Below are positions 53,208-61,135 of a DNA stretch of 64,000 nucleotides, in pieces. The DNA is taken from assembly GCF_004362245.1 (NCBI RefSeq), contig NZ_SNWM01000004.1, positions 124,001 through 188,000 of the forward strand, in the 5' to 3' direction. The notes under the pieces were generated by a model. The model was not told the DNA's origin, did no database searches, and saw only the letters and a program-made list of their open reading frames with translations. Made by a program: the position numbers and the translations under genes. The stretch comes from Pedobacter duraquae. Its GTDB lineage: Bacteria > Bacteroidota > Bacteroidia > Sphingobacteriales > Sphingobacteriaceae. How positions within the stretch are numbered: the stretch's first letter is position 1; every line of letters begins with the position of its first letter.

Positions 53208-53552
53208 TTAAGGATTTTCTTGTGGTGATTTATTCCAATTGCAGAAACGGTCTTTCATACGTTCTTTAAAACGTTCTCTATCATCCGGAGACATATTTTG
53301 AAATCGGTTTTGGTTCATTTTATGTTGCATCCAGGCAGGCTTACCACCACCCTTTCCAAATCCAAAAAGGATTTTACTCAGCACAAATATGCCCATTGCC
53401 TGCCAAAACGTAATCGTAGATACATGTAATATCTCTGGTAAAAGATTATTCCATAATAACATTACCACATAACTCACCAGTCCCAAAATAGCTGCTATTC
53501 CGAAAGGGATGAGGAAGAATTTTTTCTTATTGTTATTGAATTTCGATTTCAT
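53208..53552 (-). CDS. Small membrane protein of the sigma-factor operon
   Basis: A 114-residue protein with two hydrophobic stretches (about 12-33 and 44-64) and a basic, Met/Arg-rich cytoplasmic or periplasmic tail (MSPDDRERFKERMKDRFCNW). The tail resembles Spy/CnrX-like metal- or stress-sensing helices but is short. It follows the sigma factor by 15 bp and precedes the 78-residue gene by 13 bp, so a role as membrane anti-sigma is plausible. Confidence 0.65.
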   Translation of the reverse strand: MKSKFNNNKKKFFLIPFGIAAILGLVSYVVMLLWNNLLPEILHVSTITFWQAMGIFVLSKILFGFGKGGGKPAWMQHKMNQNRFQNMSPDDRERFKERMKDRFCNWNKSPQENP

Positions 53553-53567
53553 GTGTTTTTAAATAAA

Positions 53568-54122
53568 TTAACCAGCTAAAATTTCAGCATACAATTGTTT
53601 AAGCCTGCTCCGCAGGTGCAATACAGCATAACGCTTACGCGATACAAGCGTATTGAATTTCACACCTGTTTTTTCCGAGATGTCATCAAATGACAAATCT
53701 TCTAATTCGTGCCAGATAAATACTTGTTTCTGTTCATCAGGCAGCTCATCAAGTGCAATGAAAAGCTGTTCCCAAAATAAATTGCGGAGATAAGTGGATT
53801 CTGGTGTTGTCTCTTCGACCATTAGCAACTCCATAAAATTCGATTGCCCCTCCTCCTCATCTTCTCCTAGAAAGTCGTCGAACAAACTTTCCCGATGTTT
53901 CTTATGTTTATCAAGAATTTTGTTTTTCGCCACGCGGTACAACCACGCACCAGTCTGTTCAATAGGTTCGGCATTAACCACATTGCTCAACTGATACCAA
54001 ACGTCCTGCAGGATATCTTCGGCGTCCGCATCATTACTCACCCGCTTACGAATAAACCCCATCAGGCTTTTGCCATACGCCTTAATAGTGTCTATAATGT
54101 AGTTGTCTTTTTCTTCGGGCAT
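53568..54122 (-). CDS. ECF sigma-70 factor
   Basis: A 184-residue sigma factor from ATG 54122 (MPEEKDNYIIDTIKAYG). Region 2: FIRKRVSNDADAEDILQDVW; region 4: LPDEQKQVFIWHELEDLSFDDISEKTGVKFNTLVSRKRYAVLHLR. An acidic patch (FLGEDEEEGQSNF) lies between them. It heads a minus-strand operon with the 114- and 78-residue genes rather than a FecR/TonB pair. Confidence 0.9.
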   Translation of the reverse strand: MPEEKDNYIIDTIKAYGKSLMGFIRKRVSNDADAEDILQDVWYQLSNVVNAEPIEQTGAWLYRVAKNKILDKHKKHRESLFDDFLGEDEEEGQSNFMELLMVEETTPESTYLRNLFWEQLFIALDELPDEQKQVFIWHELEDLSFDDISEKTGVKFNTLVSRKRYAVLHLRSRLKQLYAEILAG

Positions 54123-54231
54123 GTATACAGCTTTCAAGATCTTAGGTGTTTAATCTTAAGACGATTCACCCGGCGAAACATTTCAAATAATTTTAATTTA
54201 ATTCAAAATAGTTATAATATGCCGTTAAGCT

Positions 54232-54239
54232 TACCTTTG
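54232..54239 (+). promoter_or_regulatory. Candidate Bacteroidota -7 box before the GNAT gene
   Basis: TACCTTTG fits the TAnnTTTG -7 consensus and lies 21 bp before the ATG at 54261, giving a short leader of ~15 nt. No convincing TTTG -33 element was found 19-21 bp upstream. Confidence 0.35.
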
Positions 54240-54260
54240 GACGCTTAATAATTTAAAAAA

Positions 54261-54743
54261 ATGTCTGTAATAATTAGAAAAATAAATAGCCAGGACGACG
54301 TGGCACTGGCGATCATTATCAAAAAAACGTTCGACGAATTTCAACTTCCCAAGGAGGGCACCGTATATGCTGATAAATCTACTGATCACTTGTCTAACGT
54401 GTTTGCAGAACCAGGAAGTGTTTATTTAATAGCTGAAGAAGGTGGTAAAATACTGGGGGGATGTGGTTTCTTTCCCACTGCAGGTTTGCCAGAGGGATGC
54501 GTGGAGCTTGTAAAATTCTACTTGTCAGAATCGGCCAGAGGAAAAGGATTAGGCAAAATGTTAATTGATGAGACTATTAAAGAAGCAAAGTTACTAAACT
54601 ATACAAACATGTACCTCGAGTCTTTTCCTTCTCTAACTGCGGCGATAGCGATCTATAATGCATACGGTTTTAAGAAACTCAACGCACCTTTGGGCAATTC
54701 CGGGCACTTTGCATGCAATGTGTGGATGTTGAAGAGTTTGTAG
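54261..54743 (+). CDS. GNAT-family N-acetyltransferase
   Basis: A 160-residue GNAT fold with motif A CVELVKFYLSESARGKGLGKMLIDETI and motif B MYLESFPSLTAAIAIYNAYGFKKL. Acceptor unknown. It stands alone, divergent from the sigma-factor operon. Confidence 0.85.
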   Translation: MSVIIRKINSQDDVALAIIIKKTFDEFQLPKEGTVYADKSTDHLSNVFAEPGSVYLIAEEGGKILGGCGFFPTAGLPEGCVELVKFYLSESARGKGLGKMLIDETIKEAKLLNYTNMYLESFPSLTAAIAIYNAYGFKKLNAPLGNSGHFACNVWMLKSL

Positions 54744-54831
54744 AAAGAATATTACGACTTTAAAATTTACTGAAGAAACTCCATTGCCATTTTTAATTAT
54801 ATTTGACAATACTTTATAGCTATTTTATACG

Positions 54832-56373
54832 TTGATTGCCTCTTTACGCGAATTTATTAAGAATAACTATAGGACAATGTTTTCAGTGACAACATTGGTT
54901 CTCATATTTTACTTTAGCCTGCGACAGAACTATCTGCTGTTTCATAGCATCATAGAACTTTTCTCTATCATTATTGCTTTCGCGGTATTCATCATCACTT
55001 GGAATTCGCGTAAGATGATGGATAATAACTATTTATGCTTTGTTGGTATTACTTATATATTTGTCGGCGCATTAGATTTACTGCATACACTTACGTTCAC
55101 CGGAATGAATATTTTGCCTGGAGGCGTATTCTACGGCAACCAATTTTGGATCATCACGCGGTTTCTGGAAGCATCTACCCTGGTAATTGGCTTTTATTTT
55201 TTGAGGCGAGGAAAACAACTTAACGCTGATTTGATCTTTCTCAGTTATTTTTTCATTACTCTGCTTGCTACGTTTTCTATTCTGGTTTGGCATATCTTTC
55301 CCCTTTGTTTTGTTGAAGGTCAAGGACAAACACCATTTAAGATTTATTCAGAATACCTAATTATTGCGGTGCTGTTTATTGCAGGTTATCTGCTGTATAC
55401 TTTTAGGGAGCGTTTTAGTACGTCTGTTTACCGTAAACTTTTTGTCTCATTGATTTTTACTATCCTAAGTGAGTTCTGCTTCACCTTATATGCATCAAAT
55501 TATAGCGTCGCTAACGAGTTTGGCCATTATTTTAAGCTGATTGCTTTTTTTCTGATTTATAAAGCCAATGTTGAAACAGGCTTTATTGAACCCACTGAAT
55601 TGATTTTTAAGAATCTTAAAGACAACGAAGAGAAATACCGTACGCTAGCTAAAAACTTGAAACTTGCTGAGCAGGAACTCAAAGGACTAAATACTACGAA
55701 AGACAAATTGTTTTCGGTAATTGCCCATGATTTAAAAAACCCATTTACCTCGTTAATATCTTTTAGTGAACTAATCTTCAAAAATGCAGAAAAACTAAGC
55801 ACGGAAAAGATCAGTAGCATTGCTTTGCGCATCAACAATTCTGCGAAACAGGCTTATGTACTTCTTGATAATTTACTCGGTTGGTCTAGGTTACAAACCG
55901 GGCTCCTTAAGCCTGATTTTGTGAGCCTATCGCCGTTAACACTACTCGAAGAAGCAATACGTAATGCTGAAGCCTTTGCTCAATCAAAAAGTATCAGCAT
56001 ACAATTGATGTCATTAACAGATCAGCGTGTGTATACTGATGCACAGATGACGAGTACAGTATTTCGAAACCTCATTTCTAATGCAATAAAATTTAGCCAT
56101 GCCGGCAGTGTAATTATCCTCAAAGCCGAGCGACTCAAAGATGAAATATGTTTTTCTGTTTCAGACACGGGCATTGGCATTAAAGAAGAGCACCAGGCCA
56201 GTATACTTAATACTGATCAGGGTATTTCCTCTTCAGGCACAAATGAAGAGAAAGGAACTGGACTTGGCTTAATATTATGCAGAGAATTTGTAGAGCTCAG
56301 CGGTGGAAAAATCTGGTTTAAAACGGAATTAGGTATAGGCACTACCTTCTATTTCACGCAAAAGACTGGCTGA
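54832..56373 (+). CDS. MASE3-domain sensor histidine kinase
   Basis: A 513-residue kinase. The N-terminal half is a MASE3 membrane sensor: about eight helices with GITYIFVGALDLLHTLTFTG and FYGNQFWIITRFLEASTLV. A coiled linker (NLKDNEEKYRTLAKNLKLAE) leads to HisKA with LFSVIAHDLKNPFTSLISFS and HATPase (VFRNLISNAIKFSHAG, EKGTGLGLILCREFV). The first codon is TTG at 54832; an ATG at 54877 would shorten the leader before the first helix. No adjacent regulator. Confidence 0.85.
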   Translation: MIASLREFIKNNYRTMFSVTTLVLIFYFSLRQNYLLFHSIIELFSIIIAFAVFIITWNSRKMMDNNYLCFVGITYIFVGALDLLHTLTFTGMNILPGGVFYGNQFWIITRFLEASTLVIGFYFLRRGKQLNADLIFLSYFFITLLATFSILVWHIFPLCFVEGQGQTPFKIYSEYLIIAVLFIAGYLLYTFRERFSTSVYRKLFVSLIFTILSEFCFTLYASNYSVANEFGHYFKLIAFFLIYKANVETGFIEPTELIFKNLKDNEEKYRTLAKNLKLAEQELKGLNTTKDKLFSVIAHDLKNPFTSLISFSELIFKNAEKLSTEKISSIALRINNSAKQAYVLLDNLLGWSRLQTGLLKPDFVSLSPLTLLEEAIRNAEAFAQSKSISIQLMSLTDQRVYTDAQMTSTVFRNLISNAIKFSHAGSVIILKAERLKDEICFSVSDTGIGIKEEHQASILNTDQGISSSGTNEEKGTGLGLILCREFVELSGGKIWFKTELGIGTTFYFTQKTG

Positions 56374-56537
56374 TCATCTGAAGTTGTGTTTAAAAACATT
56401 TCCTTTTTCTTCTTAATGGGACAAACGATTGTTGTGGATGTAGGTTCGGTGTTAGTTTAAATATATTTCACCCTTGAGCCATAAATACACAAAAAGCACA
56501 TATCTTTAGGCTCAAATTTTACAAGTATATAATTTTT

Positions 56538-57098
56538 ATGGCAAAGGCATCTGAAACGAAGGTGGGAAACATTTTACGTTACAACAATGAACTGGTAACA
56601 GTTACAGAATTCATACACCGCACACCAGGTAAAGGTGGTGCGTTCTATCTGGGTAAATTTCGCAATATTAAAACAGGGAAAATTGTAGAAGCCCGTTTAG
56701 GTACAGACGAGCAGGTAGAAATCTGCCGTGTGGAAACGAATGATTATCAATATCTATATGAGGAAGGTGATTATTTTGTAGTTATGGACAATGTGTCTTT
56801 TGAACAGTTTAATGTAGCAAAAGCGCTTTTTGGACCCTCGGCAAAGTTCCTTAAAGAAGGTATGGATGTAATCGTTTCTTTTGAAAGCGAAGAGCCAATC
56901 ATGGCTGTAGCGCCAAATTTTGTAGAACTTGAAATTACTTATGCAGAGCCTGCTGTTAAAGGTGATACATCGTCAGGAGCTCAGAAATATGCAACTACAG
57001 AAAATGGAATAGAAATTAAAGTTCCTTTGTTCGTAAATGTTGGTGATAAAATTAAAGTTGATACGCGCACAGGCGAATACGTTGAACGCGTGAAATAA
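56538..57098 (+). CDS. efp: Elongation factor P
   Basis: A 186-residue EF-P. It has KVGNILRYNNELVTVTEFIHRTPGKGGAF with the modifiable-loop Lys region, NIKTGKIVEARL, NYQYLYEEGDYFVVMDN-like block YQYLYEEGDYFVVMDN and KVPLFVNVGDKIKVDTRTGEYVERV at the end. It relieves ribosome stalling at polyproline. The modification genes (epmA/epmB) are not in the window. In the 164-bp upstream gap the repeats TTGAGCC and GGCTCAA flank the promoter region. Confidence 0.95.
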   Translation: MAKASETKVGNILRYNNELVTVTEFIHRTPGKGGAFYLGKFRNIKTGKIVEARLGTDEQVEICRVETNDYQYLYEEGDYFVVMDNVSFEQFNVAKALFGPSAKFLKEGMDVIVSFESEEPIMAVAPNFVELEITYAEPAVKGDTSSGAQKYATTENGIEIKVPLFVNVGDKIKVDTRTGEYVERVK

Positions 57099-57112
57099 TA
57101 CTATCGCAATAT

Positions 57113-57144
57113 AAAAGCTCCGTGGATTTTCACGGAGCTTTTTT
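57113..57144. terminator. Rho-independent terminator after efp
   Basis: AAAAGCTCCGTG (57113-57124) pairs perfectly with CACGGAGCTTTT (57131-57142) around GATTTT, followed by more T. A 12-bp stem with T run; its A-rich left side also serves the convergent SDR gene. Confidence 0.85.
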
Positions 57145-57153
57145 GCCACTTAA

Positions 57154-58221
57154 TTACGGAATAAGATGCTCAGCGCGTAATTGACTGAACAGATCGTAAA
57201 ATGATTCTTCCGTCTGCTGATAAGTGAGAAACCCAAGTTTCCGACTTTTAGACATATCGGTGATTACTTCTATCGGCCGGCCGAGATCCAGATCGGTATG
57301 CCAAGCAGATGCCAATCTTTCTAGATTATTTTCTTTTAATCCATATCGCGTACTTATTTCTTCCCAAACCGGTGCGTCATCCTTCATTTCCGCTTCAAGT
57401 GAGTAAATAGTGCCGGTATATCCTATCGGTTCAATATCAAATTTTGCAGCTAACTTCTTCCATAGCGTGCTCCAGCGGAACACGTCTCCATTCACAACGT
57501 TGAATGCTTCATTACGTGCAGCAGGTGTTGTTGCTGCCCAGATCAGATGCTCGGCCAGCAACCTTGCATCGGTCATATCTGAAACGCCGTTCCACTGCGC
57601 AGCGGATCCTGGCCAACGGAATGGCCGATTTTGTTCCTTGCATATCGTTGCATACACTGCCAGTGTTGTGCCCATGTTCATTAGGTTTCCCACAGCTTTC
57701 CCAATCACTGTATGCGGCCGATGGATGCTCCATGTAAAATGATCACGTACTGCAGCAGCATACATCTCATCTTCCTGTGCATAATAAAAGTTTTCAATAT
57801 CTAGTCTCGGGTGCTCTTCAGAAACTGGGGTTTCTGGTAGAAATCCTTCTGCCGCATATGCTTCAAAAGGACCTAAATAATGTTTAAGACCTGTAACTAG
57901 CGCTACGTGTTGTACTGTTTTCTTTATCGCTAATACCTCTAGTAAATTACGCACCATGGCGCTATTTATCCTGATATTTTCTGCCTCAGTATCGTTACGC
58001 ATCCAACTGGTGATGAACACGTGTGTTGGATTGACGTTTTCAAGCGCAGTTCTTAAACTATCCAGACTTAGTAAATCTGCCGACAAGTGATTTAAATTTT
58101 TGATATGCTTATTTGGATTTCTTGCCAATCCATAAGTTTTCCAACCTTTATCCAGTAACTTTTCTACTAGATTACTTCCGGTAATTCCTGTAGCTCCTAT
58201 TACCAATGCGATTTGTTCCAT
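57154..58221 (-). CDS. PRISE-like SDR (iridoid synthase/progesterone 5-beta-reductase-like)
   Basis: A 355-residue extended SDR from ATG 58221. N-terminal NAD(P) motif ALVIGATGITGSNL, then the atypical PRISE-type pattern THVFITSWMRNDTEAENI, HVALVTGLKHYLGPFEAYA and SIHRPHTVIGKAVGNLMNMG, and C-terminal FNVVNGDVFRWSTLWKKLA. The PRISE class reduces enone/enal substrates in plants and bacteria. Co-directional with the Crp/Fnr gene upstream (101 bp). Confidence 0.8.
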   Translation of the reverse strand: MEQIALVIGATGITGSNLVEKLLDKGWKTYGLARNPNKHIKNLNHLSADLLSLDSLRTALENVNPTHVFITSWMRNDTEAENIRINSAMVRNLLEVLAIKKTVQHVALVTGLKHYLGPFEAYAAEGFLPETPVSEEHPRLDIENFYYAQEDEMYAAAVRDHFTWSIHRPHTVIGKAVGNLMNMGTTLAVYATICKEQNRPFRWPGSAAQWNGVSDMTDARLLAEHLIWAATTPAARNEAFNVVNGDVFRWSTLWKKLAAKFDIEPIGYTGTIYSLEAEMKDDAPVWEEISTRYGLKENNLERLASAWHTDLDLGRPIEVITDMSKSRKLGFLTYQQTEESFYDLFSQLRAEHLIP

Positions 58222-58322
58222 ATTCTTAAGCTTTTTGCGTCTTTCTAAATAGTACAATGATCGTTATCTGAGGACCTCAAACAAAGGACATGAATCACAA
58301 AATCATTGTGCGGTAAGTCACG

Positions 58323-58889
58323 TTAAAGCATGGTTAGTCGACTTAATGTCTCCCTACTGATACCCAAATATGACGCGATTAAGGACTTGGGCAAGCGCTG
58401 TAAGAGCAATGGATATAATTTTATAAATTGGATATAACGCGCTTCTGCATTTTGGCTCATCAGCGATAAGATTCGCTTTTGAAGTGCGATGTAACCTGCG
58501 GTAGTTTTCTTTCTGAAGAAGTATTCCATCTTATTAAGCGCTACACAAAGTTTTTCACGGTTATCAATTGAAATATAGTAAACCTGAGTATCCTCCAGAC
58601 AGTCAATATTGAGCGTTGCATTCAATTTATTATGGTAGGCATCGGGGTCTGAGATCCACCAGTCTTCCATAGCAAATTGCAGGATATGGGTTTTACCAGC
58701 ATCGTCAATATAAAAAGATCTTAACAGGCCCTTAACCACAAAATGGTCGTTAGGTGCCGCATCTCCGGCCTGAACTACGTATTGATGTTTTTTATAAAAT
58801 CTTGTAGAAAAATGAGACATCACAAATTCGAATTCATCGTCTGTTAGCGAAACTATTTTTTCTATCTGACTCCTTAAAATTTCTTGCAT
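58323..58889 (-). CDS. Crp/Fnr-family transcriptional regulator
   Basis: A 188-residue regulator: N-terminal cNMP-binding-like beta roll (FYKKHQYVVQAGDAAPNDHF), a long connecting helix and a C-terminal helix-turn-helix (LPKSLIASYLGISRETLSRL). This short form is common in Bacteroidota. It precedes the PRISE-like SDR gene, which it may control. Confidence 0.85.
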   Translation of the reverse strand: MQEILRSQIEKIVSLTDDEFEFVMSHFSTRFYKKHQYVVQAGDAAPNDHFVVKGLLRSFYIDDAGKTHILQFAMEDWWISDPDAYHNKLNATLNIDCLEDTQVYYISIDNREKLCVALNKMEYFFRKKTTAGYIALQKRILSLMSQNAEARYIQFIKLYPLLLQRLPKSLIASYLGISRETLSRLTML

Positions 58890-59001
58890 ACTTTGTTTCT
58901 GAGCTTACAACAAAAATAAGAGAAAATGTTGGAATGTAACTTTATGCAAAATTTGAAAGCGGCGTCCGTTAAAATCCGTATTGGTCGATTTTCGATTCCT
59001 A

Positions 59002-59718
59002 TTACAGGATATTCATGACTTTATGTAAACTTTTACGATAACTATCTGCAATTGGCAGGAACTTGCCTTGGATAACCACACCACCCTCCTGAAGGGTATC
59101 AATATATCGCAGGGACACGATATATGATCGGTGAATACGAACAAATCGCTGAGCGGGCAACCTGCTTTCGACAGATTTGAATGTGCCATGAATCGCGTAC
59201 AACTTGTCTTTCGTATAAAATTTAACATAATCACCCATAGCTTCGGCATACAAAATGTCGTCGAGGCCAAGTCGGCGTATAATATTAGAATCGCGTACAA
59301 AGATGAACTCATCATTTATCAATTCTAAATCTTCATCTTTACTCCCAATTAAGTCTTTTACTTTATTGATGGCTTGTATAAAACGGTGTGGAGCATAAGG
59401 CTTAACTAAATAATCGGCTACATTCAAATCAAATGCCTCTTGCGCATATTCTTTTTTTGAAGTAGTGAAAATAATGAAAAAATCTTTTTTTCCGAGGCTA
59501 CGCGTGAGTTCCAGTCCGCTCATTTCCGGCATTTCTATGTCTAACAGCACAAGCTGTACATCGTTTTGTTGAAGGTAGTTGTATGCGGAGATTGCGTTGT
59601 CGCATTCCTGGAGTATCTCCAGATCCTGGATCTGACTGGCAAGTTGAACGAGCGTTGCGCGGGCGATTGGGTTATCATCAACAATCAGACAGGTCATTTT
59701 TGTAGCGGGTATGGCCAT
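59002..59718 (-). CDS. LytTR-family response regulator, no adjacent kinase
   Basis: A 238-residue regulator with receiver (MTCLIVDDNPIARATLVQL, LVLLDIEMPEMSG with the phospho-Asp, FTTSKKEY, YLVKPYA) and LytTR domain (IFVRDSNIIRRLGLDDILYAEAMGDYVKF, RFVRIHRSYIVSLRYID). Starts at 59718 or 59697 are both possible. No LytS partner is adjacent. The 354-bp region 59719-60072 upstream has no gene; it contains a GGTTTC-GAAACC hairpin-like stretch near 59961-59980 and AT-rich sequence. Confidence 0.9.
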   Translation of the reverse strand: MAIPATKMTCLIVDDNPIARATLVQLASQIQDLEILQECDNAISAYNYLQQNDVQLVLLDIEMPEMSGLELTRSLGKKDFFIIFTTSKKEYAQEAFDLNVADYLVKPYAPHRFIQAINKVKDLIGSKDEDLELINDEFIFVRDSNIIRRLGLDDILYAEAMGDYVKFYTKDKLYAIHGTFKSVESRLPAQRFVRIHRSYIVSLRYIDTLQEGGVVIQGKFLPIADSYRKSLHKVMNIL

Positions 59719-60072
59719 GAGTTAAAGGTAAAACAATTTTTCAGGTTTAGCAATTGTTGTTGAACCTAAGCGCAATTGTGTTGCCACGACTTATGTTGCT
59801 GAAAGTTAATCTATTGCAGGGCGTTGTTGTCTTTGAAGATAACGAGATATCGTCAATTTACGAAACTTATTGCGCTTGGCCGCTCAGTTTGTATTTTATG
59901 CTGTCCGCTTGAGTTTTCAAAGCCAATTTAATTCAATTAGTAAAAGCTCTAAAAATTGGTTTCACCGATCGAAACCTTCCTTCCGCCGAATTTGGTGGAT
60001 TGAGAAACGTTACCGGGGCTACTTTTATCTTATACTATAAGCATCATTAAGTTTCACTAAAATCCCTTAGCA

Positions 60073-60234
60073 ATGAAAACTAACTTGGACACACCAGAAA
60101 AAATACCACAAACAAATAATTTTGGAGCACAGATCAATACTGGAAAAGAAAAAATACTGTCGCTATTAAATAAACAGTTTTATAACGGATATTTTGTCAG
60201 CATGCAGTTATGCTTTATTTTGTTCAGGCAGTAG
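60073..60234 (+). CDS. Small open reading frame (53 aa), uncertain
   Basis: ATG at 60073 opens MKTNLDTPEKIPQTNNFGAQ, then KEKILSLLNKQF, and ends in a hydrophobic stretch with stop at 60234. The N-terminal half is hydrophilic, the end apolar. It could be a truncated gene, a peptide precursor or a spurious frame. It converges on the GNAT gene with 9 bp between. Confidence 0.35.
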   Translation: MKTNLDTPEKIPQTNNFGAQINTGKEKILSLLNKQFYNGYFVSMQLCFILFRQ

Positions 60235-60243
60235 TTAACGGGT

Positions 60244-60543
60244 TTATGCTATATCGCTATTCCATATTGACGCATACTGCTCTGGATGCCTTAAAAATTG
60301 TGCATGCACGTACGGGCAGAGTGGAATGACCTTAAGTTGGTGTGCTTTCGCGTAGTCCACCATTGCTGACAGCAGCTGGCCTGCATAACCCTTGTTTTCT
60401 TGTTCAATATCTACCTCGGTGTGATAAACAGTTATATTACCGTCGGCTATTTCGACAATCATCTCTCCGATCTTCGTTCCGTCTTTGTATAAATTAAATG
60501 CTGCAGGTTCGTCACCGCTGTTCTCAAACTTGATGTCTATCAT
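60244..60543 (-). CDS. Small GNAT acetyltransferase (YjdJ-like)
   Basis: A 99-residue protein with the Acetyltransf_CG/DUF pattern: GTKIGEMIVEIADGNITVYH, HTEVDIEQENKGYAGQLLSA (acetyl-CoA-binding turn) and VIPLCPYVHAQFLRHPEQY. Such proteins are short stand-alone GNAT domains of unknown substrate. Confidence 0.85.
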   Translation of the reverse strand: MIDIKFENSGDEPAAFNLYKDGTKIGEMIVEIADGNITVYHTEVDIEQENKGYAGQLLSAMVDYAKAHQLKVIPLCPYVHAQFLRHPEQYASIWNSDIA

Positions 60544-60565
60544 AAAAAGCTTTTATCGAGCTAAT

Positions 60566-60877
60566 TTACGGATTGAAGATTTTATAATCCAATTTATCGT
60601 AAACGATTTTCCCATCTATAATCGTTAAGAGACTTTCTGTTTGTAACAGTTGCGGTACAGGAACTTTAAAAATATCCTGCGAAAGGACGACCAGGTCGGC
60701 CACTTTACCAAAAACCAGACTTCCTTTATTTTGTTCTGCAAATTCGGCATATGCCGAGGTAAGCGTGTATGCTATGACAGCATCTTCCCTACTAATTGCC
60801 TCTGAAGGTCGCAACGGATGGGTGGCTTTCTGCAGACAACTTGCTCCTTCGATAAAAAAATAAAGGTTGATCTTCAT
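60566..60877 (-). pseudogene. Truncated amidohydrolase (C-terminal fragment)
   Basis: About the last 85 codons match the C-terminal part of YtcJ-type amidohydrolases: THPLRPSEAISREDAVIAYT, AYAEFAEQNKGSLVFGKVAD, LVVLSQDIFKVPV, LTIIDGKIVYD. The catalytic metal-binding barrel is missing; upstream of codon 15 no similarity is seen, and 60878-61135 has only non-coding AT-rich sequence and the palindrome before the next operon. This is a gene remnant, possibly from deletion of the 5' part. Confidence 0.7.
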
Positions 60878-61103
60878 CTGGTGGCATTGGTTTATTTCGT
60901 TGGTTTACCGAAATCCCGCTCATATCCGCATGCAATAAAATGTATTGTCTTACAAAGCGCTGCAATGCAGGCACAAGAAAAATGTTTGGCATAAACATCA
61001 TAATTACAGTGAATTACAAATAAAGTTCCGATCAACTAAAATAGTAAATAATAACTGCTATTTAACAAAAGCATAACATGATTTCAAATTATATAATGTC
61101 AAC

Positions 61104-61126
61104 ATTGTTTAGTTTTGCTAAACAAT
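61104..61126. promoter_or_regulatory. Perfect inverted repeat before the phosphonate operon
   Basis: ATTGTTTAG-N5-CTAAACAAT: nine-base arms and 5-nt spacer, 9 bp upstream of the ATG of the DUF5690 gene. Symmetry and location fit a repressor operator. No matching regulator gene is in the window. Confidence 0.6.
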
Positions 61127-61135
61127 TATTGATGA

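Noticed and set aside
56474..56515. TTGAGCC...GGCTCAA inverted repeat upstream of efp
   Set aside because: Seven-base arms with a long AT-rich loop spanning the likely promoter; could be chance, so not listed as a separate regulatory feature.
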